Shown here: positions 54,599 to 63,557 of the stretch, piece by piece
Layout of the letters: each line of letters starts with the position of its first letter
Numbering within the stretch: the stretch's first letter is position 1
Origin: Cryobacterium sp. Y11
GTDB lineage: Bacteria; Actinomycetota; Actinomycetes; Actinomycetales; Microbacteriaceae
DNA length: 64,000 bases
Direction of reading: 5' to 3'
NCBI RefSeq assembly: GCF_002929535.1
Contig: NZ_PJJO01000056.1
Span: forward strand, 223,085-287,084
Translations under genes and position numbers: made by a program
The notes under the pieces: generated by a model
Seen by the model: the letters and a program-made list of their open reading frames with translations, nothing else
Database searches by the model: none
What the model was told of the DNA's origin: nothing

Positions 54599-55507
54599 CC
54601 CTCGTCGTGCACGCGTACCATCCCAGGGCCAAGGGTCATCTGAACTGGGCGGCGCGAATCGCGCAGGCTTACATACGTGCGTCCACCCGCCATCCCGATC
54701 AGTAGTTGCCGGTTTATTACCCGCAAAACCACGATTATCGTGAACCAGCCTCAGCGGGGCCACGGAGGTCTCATACAGTCATGGATATCAGTTAAACGCT
54801 GGGTAAGTGATCACACTCTAAGGCCCCTACGGATTCCAATCTGCGGGGTTTATGCGGGGTTTATGCGGGGTTTCAGAAATGAACGCTCTGCCGTCCATCC
54901 CGGTCACTGCTGATGACCCATAGTCGAAGTTCCGTCGCCGCCATCGATCACTCGAATTCACGGCGACGAAAGTCAATCGCGAGACACATGGTTATGAGCC
55001 ATAAGGCCCATAAACAGCATCATCGATGATCCCACGCACCACAGGAACGTACCGGTGGGATTTGAAACCTAAAGCACCCCCAATCAAACGGCGGCTCCAG
55101 CCTCAGACTCGCATGATTACGCGGTTCTTCAATCACTTGGCCATGTTAGAAAACGGAGCAATCTCGTTCAAACGTTGCCAAAATGTTGCCACGCCCGCAG
55201 ATTGACCCAAGGGGTCTGTCAGGGGCGTCGCGGGTACATATACAGCGTGAGATGCATGGTATAAATCGCATCGGAGAGACCATCGACAGGGGTGTCGACC
55301 TGCGCCTGACCGGCGCCACGGCGCTAGCAATGGGCCACTATCTACACTTTGGATAGCTCGTCCAACAGCCGAGAGATTGAATCGACTAGCCGATAGTGTG
55401 GATTATGTCAAGTTCTTGATTTCCTCACAGTTGGGTCGAACCTGCCTGGTCGGCCGAGCTCTCCCTCACGGCGAAAGCATCTCTCAGCCCCAAAATCAAG
55501 CTGAGAT
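54599..55507. other. Non-coding stretch right of the tRNA fragment
   Basis: No convincing gene in about 0.9 kb. It holds three short tandem repeats (see 54842-54873), a GGTTATGAG copy at 54990-54998, and a palindrome-rich part around 55160-55200 (CAAACGTTGCCAAAATGTTG). The pattern suggests the non-coding end of an integrated element. No integrase gene is seen. Confidence 0.45.
54842..54873 (+). repeat. Three 11-bp tandem repeats (TGCGGGGTTTA)
   Basis: TGCGGGGTTTA occurs three times head to tail, the last copy one base short. It lies about 430 bp from the tRNA fragment. Short G-rich direct repeats beside an attachment site can be arm-type binding sites of a tyrosine integrase. Confidence 0.8.
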
Positions 55508-55900
55508 TCACCTGTTGCTTTCTCGTCCTGACAGATACAGCTGGGCCAACGCGATCCAGTCTTCTGGTGTAACTTCAGGCGCCCAGATTGCGAGGTATTC
55601 GCGGGGCGTGAGCCCACTCGGCGTCATTTCGATACCGTCACGATAGGTGGCAAAAGGAGAACTGGATCGACTGACGCGGAACAAAACGTCGCGAAACCGA
55701 TTCTTCCCCAGTGCGAACGTCGGGAATTCCGAGACGCTCGCGCAACGCCAGGCTCGCCAGGCTTTCCCGAACGCAAATTCAAAGTCCATGATCGATGGGT
55801 TGAACTCGACAACGCCCTCCGCTGCAAGAGCTCCAAAGAATCCATTGGCTACAAGAAGGAGTTGTTGGTTGCGGGTAGTGGCCGAAGCCCCCGGATTCAC
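55508..55900 (-). CDS. Small partner protein of the OLD-type nuclease
   Basis: A 130-residue protein I do not recognise. It begins at GTG 55900, which overlaps the stop of the nuclease gene (GTGA), so expression is coupled. Sequence features: LLLVANGFFGALAAEGVVEF at the start, a charged middle (GKNRFRDVLFRVSRSSSPFA) and an end like a small helical domain (SGLTPREYLAIWAPEVTPED). No catalytic motif is evident. Tight coupling suggests an immunity, regulator or phage-sensing role for the nuclease. Confidence 0.65.
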   Translation of the reverse strand: MNPGASATTRNQQLLLVANGFFGALAAEGVVEFNPSIMDFEFAFGKAWRAWRCASVSEFPTFALGKNRFRDVLFRVSRSSSPFATYRDGIEMTPSGLTPREYLAIWAPEVTPEDWIALAQLYLSGRESNR

Positions 55901-57819
55901 GCTGCCACATCCGCCACCGTCGCAACGGCCAAAAGAAGATCTCGCTCGGCACCGAGGGCCAAAAGAGCCTCCGCCACAGACGGGTGCCCGAAACATGGGA
56001 CTAGTTTCCTCTTCACGTCAGACTCCTTCTCGCTGCGCTTCTTGTCAGAAGCGAGTGACCATTCGACCTCCGAATTGAGAGAGTGAAGCACTCTTGCGAC
56101 GGTCTCCGGCACGTCGACATATCCCCAGTCGTGGCCTTCGACAGCTTCCCGGAATAGTTTCGGGAACATTGGGTTTGCACCCTTGAAAGCATCTTCGATC
56201 GCCTCAATAGTGAGGTAGTTTTCCATCTCTCGCCGGGTCAGAACAAACATGTGTGACGACAGGTGATCGTCGGTGTTGTAGCGCGCTAGGTACTTGGATA
56301 TCTCGGGTTTCAGAGCCGACCCTTCAACCAAGCGATCGGAATCAAGAAGGTGAACCTCAGGCCTACTAAACGGCGACAGGCGGCTCTCCCAAAGAGCAGC
56401 GGCGCCGCAGCCGCCGATAGGTATGAAGCAAAGCTCACCGTCAGTTTCCATTTGGCGAAGATCTGGATATTCAGTGGGACGGGCGGCTTGTAGCGCATCG
56501 CTCAGTGCCAGTAGACCGCCGATATCGTTCTTGCCCTCAACGATGAAGAAGCAACGCACATTGTGATCCGCGAAAGTCCCCATCGCCTTGTTCAATTGCT
56601 GGAGAACGAACCGCTCGCTGGATGTGTCACTGGAACTCCACACGCGCTTCCCCTGCTGCTCCTCGACGAAACGCACGGCTGCGATCGGTATGTTCCTCAC
56701 CAAGTTCGAGCTGTGCGTCGTCATCAAAACCTGCCTGTTTGCGAGCCCCGCAACTTCAATTAGAGCGGAAACAGTTTCGCGCTGAAGATCCGGGTGGAGA
56801 GCCGTCTCGGGCTCCTCCACTGCGATGATGACGCCCCGTCGCCACTCATCCGTTTCTTCATATCCTCGCTCAACTTCCGCCCGAAAGAAGCTCAAGAGAA
56901 CCAGTCTGCGTGTCCCGCTGCCACGCTTCGCAAGGGGAACATCGTTCTCGTCGACAAATTGTAGGGACGAGAATGCCTTCTGCCATACGGGGTCTAGGTT
57001 GGCCGGAATCAGCTTGGCCGCAAGATTTGGTGCGAATTCCTCCAATTTCCCAACGACTTCCAGGAGAAGTTCTGAAATCTCAGCCTTAACATCGCTCGTA
57101 AGCTTCGTGAGTTCAGCCGTATGGCGATCGAGCACGGCCTTGACTATGAGCTTGGCTGGGTCTTGGGCAACCTCATCGGACTCCGCCCCCAGCCGGTCAG
57201 CTTGAAAGAGGTGGAACAGGGGAAAGACACTCTCCAGAGCGCTGGCAACGTGCTTCCCGTCCTCTGAGTTCAACGGGATGATCGTCGGTTGCAGCGACGA
57301 GAGCCCCTTGGCTTCCCAGGCGCGCCAGATCGCCTGCCTATAGTTCAGGTTCACGCGTCGATCCTCCAGCTCCGCGACAACATCAAGAGTCGAGGCGAGG
57401 GATTTGAGTTGCGCGTGCTTCAGGCCGATAAGCGTTGGGCCGCCATCGACGACCGGGTGTAGAGCATGCGCCAAAATCTCGGGGTTGGCTCGCCCCCTGG
57501 TCCAGGTCTTGCTAATCACCAAGTGGCCGTTAGCGTCGAGGAGTTTCTCATCCTGGAGGGTCGTCACCGCAGTCTGGTCGATGACCAGCTCAGGGGGAAG
57601 GTCAGCGAATGTGCACGTGATGCGAATCGTTCCATGCCCATGAACCGAATAGTCAGAGACGTCCGGCTTTCCCTTGTCCAGGAACAGCCTCATAGCTTCC
57701 AGGATGCTGCTCTTTCCAGCGTCATTCTTGCCGGCAAACACAGTCAACGTATCGATCGACACGTAACTCGATGTCAGATATCCGCGAAAACCCTCTAGCT
57801 CAATACCCACAATGCGCAT
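55897..57819 (-). CDS. OLD-family ATPase-TOPRIM nuclease
   Basis: A 640-residue protein with an N-terminal SMC/RecF-like ATPase and a C-terminal TOPRIM nuclease. Walker A is FAGKNDAGKSSILEAMR near residue 30, the signature is KRGSGTRRLVLLSFF, Walker B is GVIIAVEEPETALHPDL, and VLMTTHSSNLVRNI carries the H-loop. TOPRIM starts with RCFFIVEGKNDIGGLLAL (Glu) and has VHLLDSDR (DxD) further on. OLD nucleases degrade DNA and protect against phage; GajA of Gabija is related. No GajB-type helicase is next to it; instead a 130-residue gene overlaps its end. Start ATG 57819; the frame is open to 57846. Confidence 0.85.
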   Translation of the reverse strand: MRIVGIELEGFRGYLTSSYVSIDTLTVFAGKNDAGKSSILEAMRLFLDKGKPDVSDYSVHGHGTIRITCTFADLPPELVIDQTAVTTLQDEKLLDANGHLVISKTWTRGRANPEILAHALHPVVDGGPTLIGLKHAQLKSLASTLDVVAELEDRRVNLNYRQAIWRAWEAKGLSSLQPTIIPLNSEDGKHVASALESVFPLFHLFQADRLGAESDEVAQDPAKLIVKAVLDRHTAELTKLTSDVKAEISELLLEVVGKLEEFAPNLAAKLIPANLDPVWQKAFSSLQFVDENDVPLAKRGSGTRRLVLLSFFRAEVERGYEETDEWRRGVIIAVEEPETALHPDLQRETVSALIEVAGLANRQVLMTTHSSNLVRNIPIAAVRFVEEQQGKRVWSSSDTSSERFVLQQLNKAMGTFADHNVRCFFIVEGKNDIGGLLALSDALQAARPTEYPDLRQMETDGELCFIPIGGCGAAALWESRLSPFSRPEVHLLDSDRLVEGSALKPEISKYLARYNTDDHLSSHMFVLTRREMENYLTIEAIEDAFKGANPMFPKLFREAVEGHDWGYVDVPETVARVLHSLNSEVEWSLASDKKRSEKESDVKRKLVPCFGHPSVAEALLALGAERDLLLAVATVADVAA

Positions 57820-57846
57820 TTGTCCCCCTCGACAACAACTTGACAT

Positions 57847-58387
57847 TCAAGTGCCAAGGCTGAGCCTGCCGGATTTGGGCCGACTCCGCAAAAGCGGACT
57901 GGTCAAGGCGCAACATGAAGCAGCGCGGCGACCAGCGATGCTAATCACCTCCGAAATAGCACCGACATCAGGCATGAGAGTGAGACACGCGTGGGAGGCA
58001 ACTCGTGCGTTCCATCGTTCGGATTGTCCTTCCGAATGGAATCTATCGCCTCTACGCACCCGGCATAGCCCTAACCAATCGCCAGCAGGGTCACGCCCAC
58101 AAGAATGAATGTCAAGGATGTGTCGAGATTAATCTGGGAATTGATTGAGTGTTAGCGCTTAGTGGCGGCGTTCTGTGATCGCTGTTTGGCGCATCGACCC
58201 GGTTCTCTGCGTTGCGTCAAAGGGCAGTCAGGGTCTTGTATCTCGTGCGATACGAAACAGGTCAGTTATGAGACACCACAGTCGTGAGAACTGGGGCAGC
58301 CTGGTCGACCTGGAACAGGCATTTCTATGTGTGGAAGACTCGAGAGTAGAGGGGATCTCCATGGGTGCGGGCAGCCTTGAGAGCGCA
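57847..58387. other. Gene-free stretch between nuclease and GntR remnant
   Basis: About 540 bp with only short open frames on both strands and none with a recognisable product. It should contain the promoter of the nuclease operon near 57850-57950. A GTTATGAGAC copy lies at 58265-58274 (see recombinase sites). Confidence 0.4.
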
Positions 58388-58654
58388 TCAGGTCAGTCCC
58401 GGTTCGGAGTATTCTTCGTGCGAGATCGCACGGAGGATGCGGATGGTGCCGTCCAGGCTAGTGCCTGCACGGGTGCTGGTCTTGGCAAGTTGGCGAGGGG
58501 CTTCCAGCACTGGGAGCGACGTCGTTGTGCTCCGGCTGACCCGGGTTACTCCGCCAGTGCGGGCAGTGAGGTAGCCCTCGGATTCAAGCACTTTGTACGC
58601 CTTAGCGACGGTGCCAGGAGCGACATCGAGATCCTCCGCGAGCTGACGAACCAA
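58388..58654 (-). pseudogene. GntR-type (YtrA-like) regulator remnant
   Basis: The frame begins in the middle of a GntR winged helix (VRQLAEDLDVAPGTVAKAYK, VLESEGYLTARTGGVTRVS) and ends after a short helical tail, as in the YtrA/PlmA group. The first helix and start codon that should precede it are lost: upstream sequence (to 58738) is out of frame. Nearby genes give no target. A recent remnant, perhaps brought with the toxin module. Confidence 0.55.
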
Positions 58655-59207
58655 GGGACGGCGCCCCTCGGCGTGCCCACAAGCGCGCAGTGGAACCTTC
58701 TCAGTCGGAGCTGCTCGTCCCCGTCCCTTTGACGATTTGGAGTAGTTGGACCCGCTCGTCGGGCGTCAGGGTTTCGCCCACTGAATGACGAGATGGTCGG
58801 ATCTGTAGAAGTCGGCATGGCTGTAAATGACAGACTGTCGCGCACGGTCGAGGGACTGATACCGGTAGGTGCTGAACCGCACGATTGAGTGGGTGCTCAA
58901 GTCCTCAAATACTCAGTACTCACCGACATCGAAAAAAGAGAGATGCCCATGCTGGGCGAGGACGGAACTCAAATAGCCGCTTAATCGTCGCCCACATGAA
59001 AATTCCGTTGACTATTTCCGGATGGAGTTGACGCCGCGAGTTATCTCCGCCAATCTGAGTTTCACACGACATCTGGTTCGTGAGCATCGGGGGGAAAATG
59101 ATGTTTCGAAAATGGGCGGGTGGATCGTATCGCCTGCGAGACCAGCCATTTAATGAACCGCTGCCCGGGGTAATTGTTCCGCGCGTGAAGTCAACGCAAC
59201 GCATGTT
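58655..59207. other. Gene-free stretch before the toxin module
   Basis: No recognisable gene in about 550 bp. Its right end should hold the promoter of the protease-toxin-immunity operon. Short minus-strand frames are present but lack similarity and ribosome binding sites. Confidence 0.4.
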
Positions 59208-59993
59208 TTGACCTCTCTCCGAGGGGGTCCCCGCAGACGCCCCGCGTTCCTTTCGACGTCAATCATTGTCGTCACAGCCCTTCTGTTGATAGGTTGCTCA
59301 TCGGCATCGATCACGCCGGCGGTTCGAGACACGGTCGCGATCGCTCTCGTCGATAGCGGCCTCAACGATGAAAACGTCGACTTTAGCTGTTTTCATGTTT
59401 TCGATACTGACGCCGACGACCAAGGGCACGGCACTTTAGTCGCATCGATCGCAGCAGGAATCGATGAGGATAGCTGTCCTGCGTGGGCCCATCGAGTCAC
59501 TTGGATTAGTTACTCCGTCTTCACTGCAGGAACCGCGTCGGCGGAGGACGTTGCGGACGCTATAGAGCAAGCTATCCGGGACCAGGTGGACGTCATTAAC
59601 GTCAGCATCGCGATCGGGACGGACACCCGGGCCTTACGTGACTCGGTGAAACGCGCCGTTGAATCGGGAATCGTGGTGGTCGCGGCTGCTGGAAACAACC
59701 AAGGGATGGGGGCGGGCTACCCCGCCCGATACCCGGGAGTTATTTCCGTCGGCTCATTAGATGCCGCGGGCCATCCATCAAGCTTCTCGGCTATTGACCA
59801 TGTGAATTACTTCGCACCCGGTGAAGACATTCCCGCGGTCGACCGCACGGGGGCCCGGCAGCTTGTCACCGGGACGTCAGCGGCTGCAGCAATGACCTCG
59901 AATCAAATCTTGAAAAGCTTGCTCGGCGTAGCTAAACCCGATTCCACCCTGTCCGCACTGATCGCTCACCAATCAAAGGAAGACAATCAATGA
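59208..59993 (+). CDS. Lipoprotein subtilisin-like serine protease (S8)
   Basis: A compact 261-residue S8 protease. The N-terminal part is a lipoprotein signal (TSIIVVTALLLIGCSSAS; Cys30), so it would be anchored outside the membrane. The catalytic triad is complete: Asp49 (IALVDSGL), His74 (DQGHGTLVAS) and Ser224 (VTGTSAAAAM), with the oxyanion Asn in VVAAAGNNQ. There is no long prodomain. The start is TTG 59208; no better codon is seen. Its stop overlaps the start of the next gene (ATGA), which codes for a secreted toxin-like protein. A role in processing or releasing that toxin is inferred. Confidence 0.82.
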   Translation: MTSLRGGPRRRPAFLSTSIIVVTALLLIGCSSASITPAVRDTVAIALVDSGLNDENVDFSCFHVFDTDADDQGHGTLVASIAAGIDEDSCPAWAHRVTWISYSVFTAGTASAEDVADAIEQAIRDQVDVINVSIAIGTDTRALRDSVKRAVESGIVVVAAAGNNQGMGAGYPARYPGVISVGSLDAAGHPSSFSAIDHVNYFAPGEDIPAVDRTGARQLVTGTSAAAAMTSNQILKSLLGVAKPDSTLSALIAHQSKEDNQ

Positions 59994-60829
59994 AAAAGAT
60001 CGCCATCGGAGTCGTAGCGGCGCTGCTGCTCTCTGGATTCGCTTACTCGCCCGCGTTCGCAGAGACCAGCTCTGCCCCGGTAGAAGCTTCAGGCAGCGGG
60101 ATGGTTGACGAGGAAAAGCTTGAATCCGCTTTCAACGACGCAGGATTGACACTGGAAGACGTGGACGCCTCGCTCACTAAAATCTCAGTCGAGACGACAT
60201 CGGATTTGGGATCTGGCGAACCTGTCACGGCGCTGACAACGTTGTCGTTTGAGGACAGTAGCGCTCTTTTTTCTCTAGGGAGCATCGACACCGACTACAA
60301 CGCCAACTACTCCATCCAGATACAAGAGTTGAACGACGAAGCCACCTCGTTCACCATGACAGACCTGGCCACTGGTGAGACAGAATCATATGCCGATGAC
60401 GTGGGCTATGCCGCCTTCGTGCCAGTACTGGTTCTGGGAATACCTATCGCTCTAGAGATCTTGAAAACACTCCTGGTGGCATCTGCAGTTGTCATCGTCG
60501 CTGGTGTTACGTGGATCGCAGCCACTAACGCAATCGATGCCCTCAATAAAAAGGGATCAAGCTACCAACATTTCCGCGCAATGATTCTAAACGGCAAACT
60601 CGTGCTTGCAAATGGTATGTCGCTTTCCGCGGCCATCACATGGGGCCGCGGGGGGAAAGACACGTGGTCTCGCAGCGAGGCCGGCGCGCTCGCAGTTGCG
60701 AAAGGAATCAAAAACGGCCTGGCCGTAGTCGGACCTGAGCGCGATTCGGGCGGTCGCGGAAAATTCGCACACTTCCACCCGAGCAACCGCACCCCCGCAA
60801 TGCACGCCTTTTTCGGACTACCCAATTGA
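59990..60829 (+). CDS. Secreted putative toxin (SAR2788-like)
   Basis: A 279-residue protein with a signal peptide (MKKIAIGVVAALLLSGFAYS, cleavage after AFA near residue 24), a beta-rich region (35-135), a long hydrophobic segment (about 140-185: VPVLVLGIPIALEILKTLLV, then VVIVAGVTWIAATNAI), and a C-terminal domain ending GKFAHFHPSNRTPAMHAFFG. The H-x-H-x-x-N-R ... H-x-F-x-G pattern recalls the SAR2788 group of putative toxins. Either nuclease or membrane action is possible. The start overlaps the protease gene by 4 bp and the end touches the next gene, a likely immunity protein. The family call is from memory and moderate. Confidence 0.65.
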   Translation: MKKIAIGVVAALLLSGFAYSPAFAETSSAPVEASGSGMVDEEKLESAFNDAGLTLEDVDASLTKISVETTSDLGSGEPVTALTTLSFEDSSALFSLGSIDTDYNANYSIQIQELNDEATSFTMTDLATGETESYADDVGYAAFVPVLVLGIPIALEILKTLLVASAVVIVAGVTWIAATNAIDALNKKGSSYQHFRAMILNGKLVLANGMSLSAAITWGRGGKDTWSRSEAGALAVAKGIKNGLAVVGPERDSGGRGKFAHFHPSNRTPAMHAFFGLPN

Positions 60830-61461
60830 TGGACAATCACGAAGCTGACGACCGTTCAGACCTCCTGGCACGGTGGAAGAAGACCAATCCTCAGCGATGG
60901 ACAACGGACGCCGTTGAAGAACACTTGAAACAGGGTTTTTGTGCATATGAAATCCCGCTCGAGGCCATTACACGCACTGACTATTCGAACGATGGAGAAG
61001 TCCGCGAGGACTTGATCTACTCGCTCTACACGATCACTCATCCGGACGTCCTATCCCGCCTGTACAGCGCAGAAGAGAAGGAAATGAAAGATGTTGGTCC
61101 TGATACGTACGATGAAAGCTGGCGGGGACTCTTCCTTCAAGAAACTTCGGGCAGTGACACTGACGATCTTGGAACGGCGCCTCTTGGAGACGCGTCTTGG
61201 CTGGCATACAACCTTCTAAACACTCAACATTTGGTGGGCCAACGCACCTCCATCGTGCTCGAGCAAGAAGACGGCCTCGTCACTGGTGCCAAGGTTTATG
61301 GGATGTCTGACCACCTAACGACGTACATGACCGCGCTGACCGGATACAGAGAGACTGGAACAGAAACTGACCAAAATTACTACTCGATGAAAACTGGCGA
61401 CGTAAACGACGAAGCCTTCGTCTACTACCTCGACTGCCTCGCGCGACACAGCTTCATCTAG
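60829..61461 (+). CDS. Putative immunity protein of the toxin module
   Basis: A 210-residue acidic soluble protein with no signal peptide, starting at ATG 60829 inside the toxin stop (TGATG). No known domain is recognised; it is rich in Asp, Glu and Thr (DVGPDTYDESWRGLFLQETS). Being small, acidic, cytosolic and translationally coupled to a secreted toxin fits an immunity protein. Alternative: a regulator of secretion. No orthologue is known to me. Confidence 0.6.
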   Translation: MDNHEADDRSDLLARWKKTNPQRWTTDAVEEHLKQGFCAYEIPLEAITRTDYSNDGEVREDLIYSLYTITHPDVLSRLYSAEEKEMKDVGPDTYDESWRGLFLQETSGSDTDDLGTAPLGDASWLAYNLLNTQHLVGQRTSIVLEQEDGLVTGAKVYGMSDHLTTYMTALTGYRETGTETDQNYYSMKTGDVNDEAFVYYLDCLARHSFI

Positions 61462-61907
61462 CCCGATACGAACAACACCTGTCAGGCTGCGGATGCTGAC
61501 CCACGGTGATGCGGCAGAATTATGCTAGCTGCCGCTATCACCCGTTGGTCAGCACCGTAGTCTGACTCGTCAGAGGAACCTGCCAAGAAGTCGCCCTTGA
61601 TGTGCCTCGCCCGGAGGCCAAAAAGCGGCCTATTCGATCCTGCGATGTCCGCGATCGCATAGTGGCCACCGGCCGCAGCCAGTTAATCGAACACCCCCCT
61701 CACGACGGAAATATTTCTCGGCCCATAAGCACACTGTCGTGCCGGCGTAAACGCGACCGTGGCATCAACTGCGGTCGCGACAACTGCCCTGCCCTGGAAA
61801 ACTCCGCCATTCCACGAAACGGCTGTCTCGAAACCCTAGCGATATAAGACGTCTCACCGCCGCGACCTGAGCTTCCTCAGAATCGTCGGAATCTTGCGAT
61901 GCGCCGA
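61462..61907. other. Gene-free stretch between toxin module and recombinase
   Basis: About 450 bp without a convincing gene. It contains the long imperfect hairpin at 61491-61556. The rest has short frames on both strands only. Confidence 0.45.
61491..61556 (+). terminator. Long imperfect hairpin after the immunity gene
   Basis: A stem of about 27 bp: GGATGCTGACCCACGG... at 61491-61517 pairs with its near complement at 61529-61556 (CTGCCGC...GGTCAGCACC) around an 11-nt loop. It starts 30 bp after the immunity gene stop, fits a terminator of the module, and could also be the end of a small mobile unit. Confidence 0.65.
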
Positions 61908-61971
61908 TTCTCATAACTACGTCGCATAGCCGCATGCTTGAACTGTGATGCTCGCCATTGGTTATGAGACG
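61908..61971. promoter_or_regulatory. Inverted repeat upstream of serine recombinase (res-like)
   Basis: TTCTCATAAC at 61908-61917 and GTTATGAGAC at 61961-61970 form a 9-of-10 inverted repeat, ending 15 bp before the recombinase ATG at 61986. The same GTTATGAGAC occurs at 58265-58274 and GTTATGAG at 54991-54998. Resolvases bind such dyads next to their genes; these are candidates for crossover or regulatory sites. Confidence 0.45.
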
Positions 61972-61985
61972 CCCTGGGAGCAGAA

Positions 61986-62552
61986 ATGACGAAACTGATC
62001 GGCTATGCGCGAGTGTCCACGTGACAGCAGTCCACCGACCGGCAACAGATCGACATCCTCGCCGCTGGCGTCCGGCGTGACGACCTCTACGTCGACCACG
62101 GCATCTCCGGTGTTCGAGCGTCACGGCCCCAGTTCGACCGTGCGCTCGACGCACTCCAAAACGGCTACACCCTCGTTATCACGACCCTGGACCGGCTGGG
62201 CCGATCGACACAGAACATGCTCGCGTTCGTCGAGGAACTCTACGGCCGCGGATCTGGCCTCCGCGTACTCAACCTAGGCGGCGGCGACGTCGACACAGCG
62301 ACACCAATAGGGTTCATGCTGTTCACGATCATGGCGGCACTCGGACAGATGGAACACGAAATCAAACGAGAACGTGTGATCGACTCCATCACGAAGCGCC
62401 GCAATGCCGGCAAGGATCGCGGTGGGAGGCCGCAGCTCATCGTTGACAGCCGAATCCGCAATGCCCGCCGACTCATAGAAGGTGGAGAGACAGCAGCGCA
62501 AGTCGCGCGCGATCTCGGAATGTTCCGAGCGACCTCGCGCGCCCTGAGATAA
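61986..62552 (+). pseudogene. Serine recombinase (resolvase/invertase type), interrupted
   Basis: A 188-codon Pin/TnpR-type recombinase gene with an in-frame TGA at 62022-62024 (codon 13). The first codons read MTKLIGYARVST, with the catalytic Ser at residue 11, then stop; the same frame goes on with QQSTDRQQIDILAAGVRRDD, TLDRLGRSTQNMLAFVEELY and the C-terminal helix-turn-helix (GGETAAQVARDLGMFRATSR). The stop most likely comes from CGA (Arg). Without the catalytic N-terminus the remainder is inactive. It may have moved the flanking toxin module. Confidence 0.85.
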
Positions 62553-62843
62553 CGCTGAGCATTCGAGTGACGAAGTCCGGATAAATGGCGACGTCACACA
62601 GAGATACCGCGGGCCGACACGGAACAGGGTGGGGCAAGACCCCGTGCAACGAGGAGCGGCAAAGGGCATGTGCAACCAGCGGAAAAAGTCGGCAACCACC
62701 ACTATCAGGAAGCTCAATTTGCGGATACTCTGCGCCGCAGGCGTGCGTGCGAGGCCAATGCATTTGGCTGAGGGCTACGTATCAACGCTGTCGCATTAAT
62801 CGTCGGGATCGTCCCGATGGGCGAGGACACATAGGAGTCAATC
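62553..62843. other. Intergenic region before the CHRD gene
   Basis: No gene recognised; it should hold the CHRD promoter. The sequence ahead of the ATG includes GGAGTCAATCGTG, a modest ribosome binding site. Confidence 0.4.
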
Positions 62844-63536
62844 GTGAAGAAGAACAGCAAACTGGTGCTCGGCGCGAGTGCAGCCGCGCTGATCGCCGTG
62901 TCGTTGGGCGCTGCGCCGGCGTCCGCGCATGTCCCGACATCGGTGCGCGGTAACGTGGTGCTGACCGCCCACCTCACGGAGCTCAACGACTCCGGAGCGT
63001 CGGGTAAGGCCATCGCCGTCGTTCGCGGCGAGACGATCAGGGCGATCGGAATCCGCGCGCGGGGTTTGACGCCCGATGCTCCGCACGCCCAGCACATCCA
63101 CTTCGGAGAGGATGCCATGAACGAGTGCCCCACGCTGGCGATGAACGACAGCAACGGTGACGGGCGGCTGAACACCGTCGAAGGCACTCCGGCCTACGGC
63201 CCCATTGTGGTGTCCCTGACCACCAGCGGAGACACCACACCGGCCAGTGCCCTGGCCGTTACCCGGTTCCCCGTCTCAGAGAACGGTACCTATAAGTACC
63301 TCCGGACCAACATCGGCTTCACGGACGTGGCCGGAACCGGCTACCAAGGAGGCGCCGGCACCGCTGCGGACATCGCCGAGGCCATCCGCGACGGTGAAGG
63401 CGTCGTCGTGATCCATGGAAACGACTACGACGGCAACGGAACGTACAACCTCAGCGATCCCGAGGGTGCGAGCGAGCTTGACCCCACCCTCCCCGCCGAG
63501 GTAACCGACCCGGTCGCCTGCGGAGTGCTGCACTAG
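62844..63536 (+). CDS. Secreted CHRD-domain protein
   Basis: A 230-residue exported protein. The signal peptide is LVLGASAAALIAVSLGAAPA, cleaved after ASA. The mature part has CHRD-like marks: IRAIGIRARGLTPDAPHAQH followed by IHFG and CPT, and the end VVVIHGNDYDGNGTYNLS. CHRD domains were first described in chordin and are common in bacterial secreted proteins; no reaction is known. ATG 62844 has a weak upstream site. It is transcribed alone and closed by a hairpin at 63558-63609. Confidence 0.85.
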   Translation: MKKNSKLVLGASAAALIAVSLGAAPASAHVPTSVRGNVVLTAHLTELNDSGASGKAIAVVRGETIRAIGIRARGLTPDAPHAQHIHFGEDAMNECPTLAMNDSNGDGRLNTVEGTPAYGPIVVSLTTSGDTTPASALAVTRFPVSENGTYKYLRTNIGFTDVAGTGYQGGAGTAADIAEAIRDGEGVVVIHGNDYDGNGTYNLSDPEGASELDPTLPAEVTDPVACGVLH

Positions 63537-63557
63537 CTGCCAGCGTCCGGCCAAAGC

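Noticed and set aside
54842..54873. CRISPR array
   Set aside because: The repeats are only 11 bp long and directly joined with no spacers; no cas gene is present in the window.
55897..57819. Gabija system
   Set aside because: The nuclease is GajA-like, but no UvrD-like helicase (GajB) is next to it, so the name is not justified.
43485..62024. TGA codons read as selenocysteine or by suppression
   Set aside because: Relaxases and resolvases do not use selenocysteine, no SECIS-like hairpin was noticed, and other broken genes have TAA or TAG.
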